From an uncultured Alphaproteobacteria bacterium (GTDB lineage: Bacteria > Pseudomonadota > Alphaproteobacteria > HIMB59 > GCA-002718135), in contig CACMKZ010000006.1 in NCBI GenBank assembly GCA_902614375.1, forward strand, positions 1-64,000: 64,000 bases of DNA, in the 5' to 3' direction. The translations under genes and the position numbers were made by a program. Positions 37,876 through 46,699 of this stretch are shown piece by piece (the stretch's first letter is position 1; each line of letters starts with the position of its first letter). The notes under the pieces are model-generated. The model was not told the DNA's origin, did not search any database, and worked only from the letters and a program-made list of their open reading frames with translations.

Positions 37876-39516
37876 ATGAAAAAAACATTTGACTATATAA
37901 TAGCAGGAGGAGGGTCTGCTGGCTGTACATTAGCATCAAGATTATCTGAAAATAAAGATATAAAGGTATTACTAATAGAAGCAGGGGGGTCAGGAAAAAG
38001 TTTATTCACTCAAATGCCCGGTGGTAACGGATACATTTTTGGAAACCCTAAATTTGATTGGGGTTTTGAGTCAATACCCCAACCTTCTTTAAATAATAGA
38101 AAAATTTTATACCCTAGAGGTAAAGGATTAGGAGGATCCTCTCTTTTAAACGGTATGATTTACATGAGAGGCGCTCCAGGCGATTTTAATCGGTGGAGAC
38201 AAAAGGGCCTAGAGGGTTGGTCATATAATGATGTATTACCATATTTCAAAAAATCTGCCTCAGCTTTTCATAGAGAAAAAAATGAATATCACTCACATTC
38301 TGGTCCTTTAAAACTTACACCAGCTGGTAATTACAATTCTATCGATAAAGCATTTATTGATGCATGTGTTGAAGCTGGTGCAGAAATTAATAATGATTTT
38401 TATAATGGCAATCTAAATGGAGTAGGCCGATATGATGTTAAAGTATGGAATGGAAAAAGACAATCATCTGCAGAAGCTTATTTGAAATTTAAACCTAGCA
38501 ACTTAACAATTTATAAAAATACATCTGTAATAAAAATTTTAATTGAGAAAAATAAAGCGAAAGGATTACTTTTATCAAATGGTGAAGTTTATGCATCATC
38601 AGAGGTAATATTATCTTTAGGAGCATTCGGTAGTCCCAAATGTTTAATGTTGTCAGGAATTGGTCCAGAAGAACATTTAAAAGAAAAAAATATAGAATTA
38701 TTAATTAACTTACCTGGAGTAGGTGAAAACCTTCACGATCATCCTGTTATGCCAATGAATTGGGCTTTTCAAAACAACAATTTAAGTTTCTCTAAATATC
38801 AAAGGATCGATAGAGCTATTATTGTGGGATTAAAATATATTTTATTTAAACAAGGATTAGCTGCTGCTCCTTTTTGGTCAACAAATCTATTTCATGCAAT
38901 AAGAGAAAAAGAAATGCCTGAAATACAAGTGTTCATGACACCTATGTGTTTTAAAGAAGAAAAAGATAACTGGTCTATGAGTTTAGATAATTTATTAAAT
39001 TTTGGTTCATTATTTTTTTCTAGAGGTAAAAAAGCTTTTCCAGGATTACACTTTCAAATTAATTTATTAAGACCAAAGAGCACAGGAAGTGTAAAGCTTA
39101 AAAGCTCAAATCCTAATGATGAACTTAATATAAATCCAAATTGGTTCATTGATCCATCAGATATGGAAGATATGATAGAAGGGATGAAGCATACAAGAGA
39201 AGTATTGTCAAAACCCAGTTTAGCAAAAATTGTTTCGGAAGAATTACTTCCAGGAAAAAAAATAAAAAGTGATCAGGACTTAAAAGAGTCAGTTCGAAAT
39301 CATGTACAAACAGGGCATCATCCTGCATCTACTTGCGCAATGGGTTCCAGTAATAACAAAATGGCTGTACTTGATAATCAGCTTAAAGTTAGAGGAATAG
39401 ACAATCTGAGAGTAGTAGATGCATCTTCTTTCCCAGATATGATAAGTGGAAATATAAATGCATCTGTAATTATGTTAGCGGAAAAAGCATCAGATATGAT
39501 ATTAAAAATTAATTAA
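37876..39516 (+). CDS. GMC-family FAD oxidoreductase (choline dehydrogenase-like)
   Basis: A 546-residue flavoenzyme. IIAGGGSAGCTLASRLSE binds FAD; PRGKGLGGSSLLNGMIYMRG and LSLGAFGSPKCLMLSGIGP are the GMC signatures; HPASTCAMG carries the active-site His, and NINASVIMLAEKASD the C-terminal Asn-x-n motif. Family members oxidise primary alcohols such as choline, PEG or aryl alcohols. An aldehyde dehydrogenase lies 45 bases downstream on the same strand, so an alcohol to aldehyde to acid pathway is likely. Confidence 0.88.
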   Translation: MKKTFDYIIAGGGSAGCTLASRLSENKDIKVLLIEAGGSGKSLFTQMPGGNGYIFGNPKFDWGFESIPQPSLNNRKILYPRGKGLGGSSLLNGMIYMRGAPGDFNRWRQKGLEGWSYNDVLPYFKKSASAFHREKNEYHSHSGPLKLTPAGNYNSIDKAFIDACVEAGAEINNDFYNGNLNGVGRYDVKVWNGKRQSSAEAYLKFKPSNLTIYKNTSVIKILIEKNKAKGLLLSNGEVYASSEVILSLGAFGSPKCLMLSGIGPEEHLKEKNIELLINLPGVGENLHDHPVMPMNWAFQNNNLSFSKYQRIDRAIIVGLKYILFKQGLAAAPFWSTNLFHAIREKEMPEIQVFMTPMCFKEEKDNWSMSLDNLLNFGSLFFSRGKKAFPGLHFQINLLRPKSTGSVKLKSSNPNDELNINPNWFIDPSDMEDMIEGMKHTREVLSKPSLAKIVSEELLPGKKIKSDQDLKESVRNHVQTGHHPASTCAMGSSNNKMAVLDNQLKVRGIDNLRVVDASSFPDMISGNINASVIMLAEKASDMILKIN

Positions 39517-39561
39517 TCACAAATAAGTTGACCAATGAAAATATTTAAGTTTAAATAAATT

Positions 39562-41034
39562 ATGTCTGAAATTCAAACCTACAAATTTTACGCAGGAAAT
39601 AAATGGCATGACCCTTCTTCTGAAAAATATTTTGAAAGTGAGGATCCATCTATAGGTAAAGTATGGGCAAAGGTCCCTGACTGTAATGAAAAAGATATTA
39701 ATCTTGCAGTATCATCTGCTAAACGTGCTTATTATGATGGTCCTTATGGTAAAATGCATCCGGCAGAAAGAGGGAGAACATTAACTAGAATTGGAGATAT
39801 TATTGCTAAAAACGCAGAAAGAATTGGAAAAATTGAAACTAAAGACAACGGCAAACTTCCAAAAAATATCACTCCTTCTTTAACTAGCTGGCAGACTGAT
39901 AGTTTTTATTATTATGCAGGTATGTGTGACAAGTATGAAGGTAGACTGATACCTTCAGAGGTTCCAAATATGCATAATTATTTAAAATGGGAACCATTTG
40001 GAGTTGTTGCGCTCATTCTACCTTGGAACTCACCAATTGGAACATTAATCTGGAAATTGGCACCAGCAATAGCAGCAGGCAATACTGTTGTAATTAAACC
40101 TTCAGAAAGAGCATCGTGCTCTACATTAGAGTTAATGAAAATTTTAGAAGAAGCCGATCTTCCTGAAGGTTTAATTAATGTTGTTACTGGTTTTGGTCCT
40201 ACCACTGGTGCATCTCTTATTGAACACCAAGATGTTAGAATGATAAGTTTTACAGGTGGAACAAAAGGGGGGAGTGCAGCTAGTTTAAGTGCATCCAAAA
40301 AAGTTAAACCTATTATTATGGAGCTAGGAGGAAAATCACCACAAATTATATTTAAAGATGCTGATTTAAGTTTATCAGTTAATGGAGTTGTGTCGGGTAT
40401 ATTTCCAGTTTCAGGCCATAGTTGTATTTCAGGATCAAGAATATTAGTGCATAAAGATATAAAAGATAAATTTACTCAAAATTTATTAGAAGTTGTTAAA
40501 AAAGCTAAAGTTGGTCACCCAAATGATACAGCAACACAAATAGGACCTATAGCAAATAAAGAGCAATATGATTTTATTTTATCTAAGATAGAAGCGGCTG
40601 AAAAAAGAGGTTTAAAATTATTAATTGATGGAAGAAAAGATCAAAAATCTGAAGGGTACTATATTGGACCAACTATTTTTGATAATGTTCCAAATGAAGA
40701 TGATTTAGCTCAAAATGAAGTATTTGGACCTGTCGCCTCAATACAATCTTGGGATAATGAAGATGAAGTAATTAAAATTGCAAACGATACTATTTATGGA
40801 CTTGCAGCAGGTATTTGGACTAAGGATACTAATAAAGCTATACGTTTAGCGGATAAGATAGAGGCTGGAACTGTTTATATAAATAATTATTTTAATGCAT
40901 CTACTCAATCTCCGGTTGGAGGCTTCAAGCAATCAGGATACGGTCGTGAAAATGGATGGGAGGGAATGCAAAGTTACATGCAGACTAAATCTACTTGGCT
41001 AGCTACCAATCCATCTCAACCAGACCCATTTTAA
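39562..41034 (+). CDS. NAD(P)-dependent aldehyde dehydrogenase
   Basis: A 490-residue aldehyde dehydrogenase with LPWNSPIGTLIWKLAPAIAAG, VIKPSERAS, the Glu in MELGGKSPQIIF and the Cys in SGHSCISGSRILV. SPVGGFKQSGYGRENG closes the protein. It is distinct from the aldehyde dehydrogenase at 32191. Placement after the GMC oxidase makes it the probable second step of that alcohol oxidation. Its stop lies 7 bases from the convergent hydratase-fold gene. Confidence 0.88.
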   Translation: MSEIQTYKFYAGNKWHDPSSEKYFESEDPSIGKVWAKVPDCNEKDINLAVSSAKRAYYDGPYGKMHPAERGRTLTRIGDIIAKNAERIGKIETKDNGKLPKNITPSLTSWQTDSFYYYAGMCDKYEGRLIPSEVPNMHNYLKWEPFGVVALILPWNSPIGTLIWKLAPAIAAGNTVVIKPSERASCSTLELMKILEEADLPEGLINVVTGFGPTTGASLIEHQDVRMISFTGGTKGGSAASLSASKKVKPIIMELGGKSPQIIFKDADLSLSVNGVVSGIFPVSGHSCISGSRILVHKDIKDKFTQNLLEVVKKAKVGHPNDTATQIGPIANKEQYDFILSKIEAAEKRGLKLLIDGRKDQKSEGYYIGPTIFDNVPNEDDLAQNEVFGPVASIQSWDNEDEVIKIANDTIYGLAAGIWTKDTNKAIRLADKIEAGTVYINNYFNASTQSPVGGFKQSGYGRENGWEGMQSYMQTKSTWLATNPSQPDPF

Positions 41035-41041
41035 GAAGTAA

Positions 41042-41833
41042 TTATTCTTTCCAGTTTGGTTCTCTTTTTTCTAAAAAAGCTTCAATACCTTCCTTGGAAT
41101 CATCATGTAACATATTTTCTGTCATTACCTTTGAAGTAAAAGTATATGCGTCTTCTAAATTCATATCTTTTTGTTTGTAAAAAGCTTCTTTACCAATTTT
41201 AATAGTATTAGAAGATTTAGACGATATTTTTTTAGCAATTTTAAATACATTTTCTTTTAAACTATCTTCTTCAAAGACATCATTTATTAAACCAATCCTT
41301 AATGCTTTATTTGCATCTATAAGATCTCCAGTGAGAAGCATTTCCATTGCTTGCTTTTTACCTACAGTTCTTGATAATGGAACCATTGGTGTAGAACAAA
41401 ATAATCCAATATTAACACCAGGGGTTGCGTATTTTGCTCTGCTACTTGAGTAAGCTAAATCACAGCTAGAAATTAACTGACAGCCTGCTGCAGTAGCAAT
41501 ACCATCAACCATAGCTATAACTGGTTTATTATTTTTATTAATTTTCAGCATAAGTTGAGAGCACATTTGAAATATTTTTTTAAAATAGCTTTCACCTTTG
41601 TCATTTTGCAATCTTTGTGAATTTAAATCTTTTAAATTATGTCCTGCACAAAAAATATTACCGTTTGATGATAAAATAATTACTTTTACATCATTATCTT
41701 TATCAGCGATGTCTAGTGCTGATGTTAATTCATTGATCATGTTTTCGCTTAAAGTATTTTGGTTTCTCTGGTCATTAAGAATAATATTAAAAATATTATT
41801 ATTTTTTTCGTTTAATATTAGATTAAAATTCAT
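41042..41833 (-). CDS. enoyl-CoA hydratase/isomerase-fold protein (ECHDC3-like)
   Basis: A 263-residue crotonase-fold protein. FCAGHNLKDL forms the oxyanion-hole region and VDGIATAAGCQLISSCDLA with TPGVNIGLFCSTPMVPLSR gives the ECHDC3-like signature. The two glutamates of classical hydratases appear replaced by Gln119 and Gly139, so hydration by the standard mechanism is doubtful. It is the last gene of the long minus-strand run and abuts OsmC with no gap. In DMSP demethylation the crotonase DmdD acts downstream of DmdA, but this protein does not have its expected active site. Confidence 0.8.
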   Translation of the reverse strand: MNFNLILNEKNNNIFNIILNDQRNQNTLSENMINELTSALDIADKDNDVKVIILSSNGNIFCAGHNLKDLNSQRLQNDKGESYFKKIFQMCSQLMLKINKNNKPVIAMVDGIATAAGCQLISSCDLAYSSSRAKYATPGVNIGLFCSTPMVPLSRTVGKKQAMEMLLTGDLIDANKALRIGLINDVFEEDSLKENVFKIAKKISSKSSNTIKIGKEAFYKQKDMNLEDAYTFTSKVMTENMLHDDSKEGIEAFLEKREPNWKE

Positions 41834-42280
41834 TTAATTGATTTGAATTTCAACATCTTTGGATAGTGAATTAGCTATAAAACAATACTTATGTGATCTC
41901 TCTTTCATCTTTTTCATTTCTTCATCAGAAATATTAAAATTATCTTCAAATACTATAGCTGGATTTAGCTCTATTTTGTTAACGTACATTCTCCCCTCTG
42001 CATTTTTTCCTAAATACGAAATTGCTTTATCTTTGTAATTAATAACTGGCCATTTCATTTTTGCAGCTAAAGCTAAAAACGTCATCATAAAACAACTACT
42101 TACAGCTGCAGCTAGTTTTTGCTCTGGATTAATATTAGTTTCGCTTCCTCCATAATCTGGAGATGATCCTGCATCAATAGATACATTTTCATTAAGCATT
42201 ACTGTGTGATCAGTTAAGTATTTTCCAAATTCGAGTTTTTGATCTCCTAATTCCCACTTTAATTCGATTGAATGACTCAT
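41834..42280 (-). CDS. osmC: OsmC-family peroxiredoxin-like protein
   Basis: A 148-residue protein of the OsmC/Ohr fold. The two conserved cysteines are visible in AAAVSSCFMMTFLALA and HKYCFIANSL, the usual pair for reduction of organic hydroperoxides. NINPEQKLAAAVSSC is the family block. I place the start at the ATG at 42280, one base after the preceding stop; longer forms run into the DmdA-like gene. It may protect against peroxides or act on a thiol product of the neighbouring pathway. Confidence 0.85.
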   Translation of the reverse strand: MSHSIELKWELGDQKLEFGKYLTDHTVMLNENVSIDAGSSPDYGGSETNINPEQKLAAAVSSCFMMTFLALAAKMKWPVINYKDKAISYLGKNAEGRMYVNKIELNPAIVFEDNFNISDEEMKKMKERSHKYCFIANSLSKDVEIQIN

Positions 42281-42281
42281 T

Positions 42282-43403
42282 TTAAGAATAATTAAAAGGT
42301 AGTGAGCACACTTTACCTTTTCTCTCAATGTTGTCTGGTGTTAATACGATAACATCCTGCCCATCATTCCAATAATCTCTATCAACCATAGATAGCCCAA
42401 TATTGGTTTTTAAAAATGGTGAATAAATACCAGAGGTGATATTACCAATTTGAAATCTATTTTTTGAGTATATAGGAAAAGGTATTGTACACGAAGGAGT
42501 CGGGGACCCATCAAAAGTAATTCCTTTTATTTTTTTTTCTATTCCATTTTTTAATATTTTTTTTAATGCATTTTTTCCAATGAAATCATGAGATAAATTG
42601 TTACAATAATTATCAAATCCACATTCAATTGGATTATTTTCTAAAGTAAATTCATTACCATAGGATAATAAACCACCTTCTATTCTATCAATTAAATTTG
42701 GACATCCAGGTGAAATATTAAAATCTTTTCCTGCTTCCCAAATAGTTTCCCAAAGTTTTTTTCCTAAACTAAAACCTTTAAGGTAAATCTCAAAACCATC
42801 TTGTTTGCTATATCCTGATCTTGCAATTATCTGTTTTGTTCCTTCAAATTCAAAAAAAGAAAAATGAAAGAATTTTAATTTTTTAATTTTTTCTCCAAAT
42901 ATTGATGACATTAATTTTTCAGATTTTGGACCTTGAATTGCTAAGGGATAAATATCTGGCTCTATAATATCAACTTTAAAATTTCTTCCTACAGCCAATC
43001 CTTTTGCCCAAAGAAGTACATCTGAATCTGCAACTGATAGCCAATATTTATTTTCACTTAATTTTAAAAGTACAGGATCATTTATCATCCCTGCATTTTC
43101 ATCTATCATTGGATAATAGTAACATTTACCAATAGGCATATCTTTTATTGACCTTGGAGACATGAGTTGTATTAATTCTGTAGCATCTTCTCCTATTATT
43201 TGAACCTGTCGTTGACATGAAACATCCCAAATTTGAGTATTTTTAGATAAGTGCCAATAATCTTCTTCAACTGTTGCTTTATATGATTTTGGAAGAAGCA
43301 TATGATTAACTACAGTAAAACCACTTACACCAGCCTCAATTACTTTCTCGGTATAGGGAGTCCTCCTAATGCGTCTAGACATGTTTAATCCTGAATTACT
43401 CAT
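42282..43403 (-). CDS. dmdA: DmdA-like tetrahydrofolate-dependent demethylase (GcvT family)
   Basis: A 373-residue GcvT-fold protein whose blocks match DMSP demethylase DmdA as I know it from Pelagibacter: SRRIRRTPYT, NHMLLP, IWDVSCQRQV, CYYYPMIDEN, ADSDVLLWAKGLA, AIQGPKS, EFEGTKQIIARSG and PGCPNLIDRIEGGLLSYGN. DmdA moves a methyl from DMSP to tetrahydrofolate. Residues recalled to contact DMSP differ in part (Trp to Tyr198, Tyr to Val32), while Glu205 and Tyr207 are kept, so the substrate may be a related onium compound. The start at 43403 lies 1 base after the preceding stop; ATG 43382 with AGGA upstream is an alternative. Confidence 0.7.
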   Translation of the reverse strand: MSNSGLNMSRRIRRTPYTEKVIEAGVSGFTVVNHMLLPKSYKATVEEDYWHLSKNTQIWDVSCQRQVQIIGEDATELIQLMSPRSIKDMPIGKCYYYPMIDENAGMINDPVLLKLSENKYWLSVADSDVLLWAKGLAVGRNFKVDIIEPDIYPLAIQGPKSEKLMSSIFGEKIKKLKFFHFSFFEFEGTKQIIARSGYSKQDGFEIYLKGFSLGKKLWETIWEAGKDFNISPGCPNLIDRIEGGLLSYGNEFTLENNPIECGFDNYCNNLSHDFIGKNALKKILKNGIEKKIKGITFDGSPTPSCTIPFPIYSKNRFQIGNITSGIYSPFLKTNIGLSMVDRDYWNDGQDVIVLTPDNIERKGKVCSLPFNYS

Positions 43404-43404
43404 T

Positions 43405-43740
43405 TTATTTAGACCACCATATTGAGTATCCATTTGGAGAAACAATTAAAGGTATGTGATATTTTTTAAGAGGATCTTTCATTTTAAATTTAACACTGAT
43501 TGAATTAATTATTTCACTAGTATTTCTAAAATATTTACCAGAATTAATTATCATTTCATAATCACTTTCACAATCTTCTTTCGTTAATTCAAATTCTTTA
43601 AGCATTCTTCCAGAACTATCTGTTTTATCTTCTAGAAATACAACTTTGTTATTATTATTTACTTTATAAATAACAATTTCTACATCATTCGCATGCGTAC
43701 CATCTATTGAGTTTAGTAAATGTGTAGAAAAAATTGCCAT
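43405..43740 (-). CDS. transthyretin-like / 5-hydroxyisourate hydrolase-like protein
   Basis: A 111-residue protein with the transthyretin fold signature of HIU hydrolase: STHLLNSIDGTHA with His7, SSGRMLKEF with Arg45, and YHIPLIVSPNGYS with His95. In HIU hydrolases the chain ends in the catalytic Tyr-Arg-Gly-Ser; here the end is IWWSK. No urate oxidase or OHCU decarboxylase is nearby, so normal purine breakdown is not supported. It is packed 3 bases after the ThDP enzyme and 1 base before the DmdA-like gene, which implies a role in that pathway. Confidence 0.75.
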   Translation of the reverse strand: MAIFSTHLLNSIDGTHANDVEIVIYKVNNNNKVVFLEDKTDSSGRMLKEFELTKEDCESDYEMIINSGKYFRNTSEIINSISVKFKMKDPLKKYHIPLIVSPNGYSIWWSK

Positions 43741-43743
43741 AAC

Positions 43744-45486
43744 CTACTCTATAGACGCTTTATCTCTTTTATCACTAACTGCAGCAACTATTGGACTAAT
43801 AACACCTTTAGCCTTAACATTTACACATGCAGTTTTACCACTTTCTAACGCTCTTTTTAAAGCGGGGCCTAAATCTTCTCTTTTAGTAACTAATTCTCCA
43901 TGTCCTCCAAAACCCTCAAAAATTGAATGAAATGGAATATCTCTAAAATCAGTTGCAAAGTGTTTCCCACTTTCAAATAACCTTTCTTGTTGTTGAGAAA
44001 TACAGTCAAGACCTCCATTGTTATCGATAACTACAACAATAGGTTTTTTTTCTTGAAATGCAGCTTCAATTGATAATCCGCCAGATAAAAATGCACCATC
44101 TCCACTTATTAAAACAACATTAGATTTAGGATTAAGATTTTTCGCTGATACTGCAAAAGGAACTCCAACACCTAACATACTAAAAGTACCTGGATGTAAT
44201 ATTCCTCCAAGTTTTTTACCTTTTGATCCAGCAATATTAATTGCAATCTCAGACCAGAAATGTGTGTTTCCACCATCAATAACTAACCAATCATTTTCAG
44301 TTAATACTTCTTGAACATCTAAAGCTAACTGAAGAGGATGAATTTTTCCACCTTCTTTTTTAGCCTCTTCAGTTTCTTTATTTAAATCATCTAATGTTTT
44401 ATCAATCCAATTTTTTTTCTCTTTTTTATTCTTATCAAACCATTCATTATTTAATTTCCATTTACTATTTTTCTTTAATTCTAGGAGTTTATCCAAAAAG
44501 ACTCCAGGGTCACAAAGTAAATTAATATCTGCAGCTCTATTTAATTCTATTTCTTCATGTGATCCATTAATACAAACAAGCTTTGTGCTTTTTGGAAAAA
44601 GTGGAGGATTACCAAAATTCATTTGATTATCAAGACGTGCACCAATCATAAGAACCAAATCTGATTCATTGAGAGCCATTTTTGATGGGGGGTATTGATG
44701 AATATCTGCAAGACCCATATATGTATCTGCCTCTTCACCTAAAAGTTTTTGGTGATATGGTATATTAAATATTGGAATATTTAATTCAAACCCAGCTTGC
44801 TCTAATTTTTGTTCCGCACTAGACCACCAAACTCCATGCCCTCCTATAAAAACAGGTTTTTGTGCACTAATTGCTAGATCAAATATTTCATTTAAACTCT
44901 CAGGATCAGGCCAAGCTTTTGCTAAAGGTTTCTTTTGATGAGTAAAAGGTCTTTCTTCTAAACCTGCATCATCTGCAAATGATGAAAACATTATATCTAC
45001 TGGTACACTTAAATGTACTGCACCAGGATAGCCATTTGTTGCAATTCTATATGCTTTATCTACGAACTCTCTTATTCTGGTGCCATCTGTTATACTTGCA
45101 CTGTATTTTGTTAACGGTGCTGCAATAGATACATCATCTATTTCCTTAAAACCGCCTGCTCCTTGTCTTTTTAAACTACTTGATCCAGTTATAAAAATAA
45201 CAGGTGATCTTTCACCCCAAGCTTCCATCATTGAGGGTACTGCATTTGCAAAACCTTCGGGCCCCACAATACAAACGGATGGTTTTCTTGATATTCTGGT
45301 ATGACCATCAGCTAAATGACCAGCAATTTGTTCATGAGGACAATTAATTACATTAATTTGACACTCCATAAATCCTTCAAGTGCCGGATTACAAAAACCT
45401 CCAGAAAGTGTAAAAACATTATCAATACCTTTGTCTCTAAGAGCTCTTGCAACTAATGCCCCACCTCTAATCTTTTTATCTCCCAT
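43744..45486 (-). CDS. thiamine-diphosphate-dependent enzyme (acetolactate synthase / 2-ketoacid decarboxylase superfamily)
   Basis: A 580-residue ThDP enzyme with the three usual domains. The activating Glu is in INCPHEQIAGHLADGHTR, the middle domain carries KPVFIGGHGVWW and LVLMIGARLDNQMNFG, and the cofactor motif is ISGDGAFLSGGLSIEAAFQEKKPIV to IDNN (split over about 30 residues). The subfamily (decarboxylase, 2-hydroxyacyl-CoA lyase or synthase) cannot be fixed by eye. A 2-hydroxyacid oxidase gene lies 1 base upstream in the same run, so it probably consumes the resulting 2-ketoacid. Confidence 0.82.
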   Translation of the reverse strand: MGDKKIRGGALVARALRDKGIDNVFTLSGGFCNPALEGFMECQINVINCPHEQIAGHLADGHTRISRKPSVCIVGPEGFANAVPSMMEAWGERSPVIFITGSSSLKRQGAGGFKEIDDVSIAAPLTKYSASITDGTRIREFVDKAYRIATNGYPGAVHLSVPVDIMFSSFADDAGLEERPFTHQKKPLAKAWPDPESLNEIFDLAISAQKPVFIGGHGVWWSSAEQKLEQAGFELNIPIFNIPYHQKLLGEEADTYMGLADIHQYPPSKMALNESDLVLMIGARLDNQMNFGNPPLFPKSTKLVCINGSHEEIELNRAADINLLCDPGVFLDKLLELKKNSKWKLNNEWFDKNKKEKKNWIDKTLDDLNKETEEAKKEGGKIHPLQLALDVQEVLTENDWLVIDGGNTHFWSEIAINIAGSKGKKLGGILHPGTFSMLGVGVPFAVSAKNLNPKSNVVLISGDGAFLSGGLSIEAAFQEKKPIVVVIDNNGGLDCISQQQERLFESGKHFATDFRDIPFHSIFEGFGGHGELVTKREDLGPALKRALESGKTACVNVKAKGVISPIVAAVSDKRDKASIE

Positions 45487-45487
45487 C

Positions 45488-46651
45488 TTAGTACTTTATA
45501 TCCTTAAAAAATTTCTCTGCTATAATTTTTTTATCAACTTCATTTATATCGGTTAATCCCACTAAGCCAAGATTTGTACTTAACTCTTCTTTAATTAGGT
45601 TAATGATTCTTCTAAGACCTCTTGCACCATCTGCTCCAATAGCATACATTAAAGGTCTGCCAAACATAACGAAGTTAGCTCCCAGAGCTAATGCTCGTAA
45701 AATATCACTACCACTTCTAATGCCACTATCAAAAAGTATTGGAAAATCGTCTCCCAAAGCTTTTCGTATTAATGGCAAAGCATTAATAGAAGCAGTAGCA
45801 CTATCTAATTGCCTTCCACCATGATTTGATACTTGAATTGCATCAGCACCAGCCTCTTTAATTTTCATAGCATCTTCAGAATTCATTACTCCTTTGATTA
45901 TTAATTTTCCTTTCCAAGCCTCTCGAACCCTTTTTAGAGTATTCCAATCAGTTGCTCCTCTACTTTCTTTTCGTCTAAAAATTTGATCACCACTTTTAGA
46001 GGTAACATAATTCATTGGTTGTGGAGCGCCTTTAAACAAAGTTGTTAAACTCCATTGAGGATGTAGTGCAAAATCTAAAAATTGTTTTGGGCCAATTTTA
46101 AATGGATAACCAAAGCCATTTCTATCATCTCTAGCTCTTCTTGAAAGAATTGGAACATCAACAGTGAGGATCAAAACCTTGTATCCAATACTTTCTGCTC
46201 TTTTTAATAATTCCATAATAAATTCTTCACTTTGAAAAATATATATTTGCATCCACGAATGACCTTCTGAAAAAGTAAACATATCTTCTAACGTTGTACT
46301 AGAAGCCATTGAAACACATGTTGGAATATTATTATACGCACTTTCTTTTGCTATCATTTTATCTGCATCAGGCCATGAAAGATTTGTCATTCCCATTGGT
46401 GCAAATCCAAATGGATAATCAAAATGAAAATCAAATATTTTTTTACTTAAATTTCTATTCTCAACATTTCTAAAAACCTTAGGCTCAAGTCTAATTTGAT
46501 CTAATGCTGTACTATTAATTTCTGCAAGTTTGTCATCTCCTGATGCTCCATCAATAAAGTCAAACACTAATTTTGGTAATCTTTTTTTAGATAATCTTAT
46601 TGCATCATCAATTGTGTGAATTTTTGTGCTAGGTTTAATGAGATCATTCAT
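45488..46651 (-). CDS. FMN-dependent 2-hydroxyacid oxidase/dehydrogenase
   Basis: A 387-residue TIM-barrel flavoenzyme of the lactate dehydrogenase/glycolate oxidase/mandelate dehydrogenase family. FGFAPMGMTNL and HSWMQIYIF line the FMN and substrate site, LTVDVPILSRRARDDRNGF is the helix-2 block, and the catalytic His277 sits in VSNHGGRQLDS with its Arg. FDSGIRSGSDILRALALGA binds the FMN phosphate. It produces a 2-ketoacid, which the downstream ThDP enzyme could decarboxylate or cleave. The hydroxyacid is not identified. Confidence 0.88.
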   Translation of the reverse strand: MNDLIKPSTKIHTIDDAIRLSKKRLPKLVFDFIDGASGDDKLAEINSTALDQIRLEPKVFRNVENRNLSKKIFDFHFDYPFGFAPMGMTNLSWPDADKMIAKESAYNNIPTCVSMASSTTLEDMFTFSEGHSWMQIYIFQSEEFIMELLKRAESIGYKVLILTVDVPILSRRARDDRNGFGYPFKIGPKQFLDFALHPQWSLTTLFKGAPQPMNYVTSKSGDQIFRRKESRGATDWNTLKRVREAWKGKLIIKGVMNSEDAMKIKEAGADAIQVSNHGGRQLDSATASINALPLIRKALGDDFPILFDSGIRSGSDILRALALGANFVMFGRPLMYAIGADGARGLRRIINLIKEELSTNLGLVGLTDINEVDKKIIAEKFFKDIKY

Positions 46652-46699
46652 TTTAATATTTGTATTCTAATATAATTTATAATTCTATTACAAAATATA

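Noticed and set aside
43404-43445. Longer N-terminus for the DmdA-like protein.
   Set aside because: It would overlap the transthyretin-like gene and adds residues with no family match.
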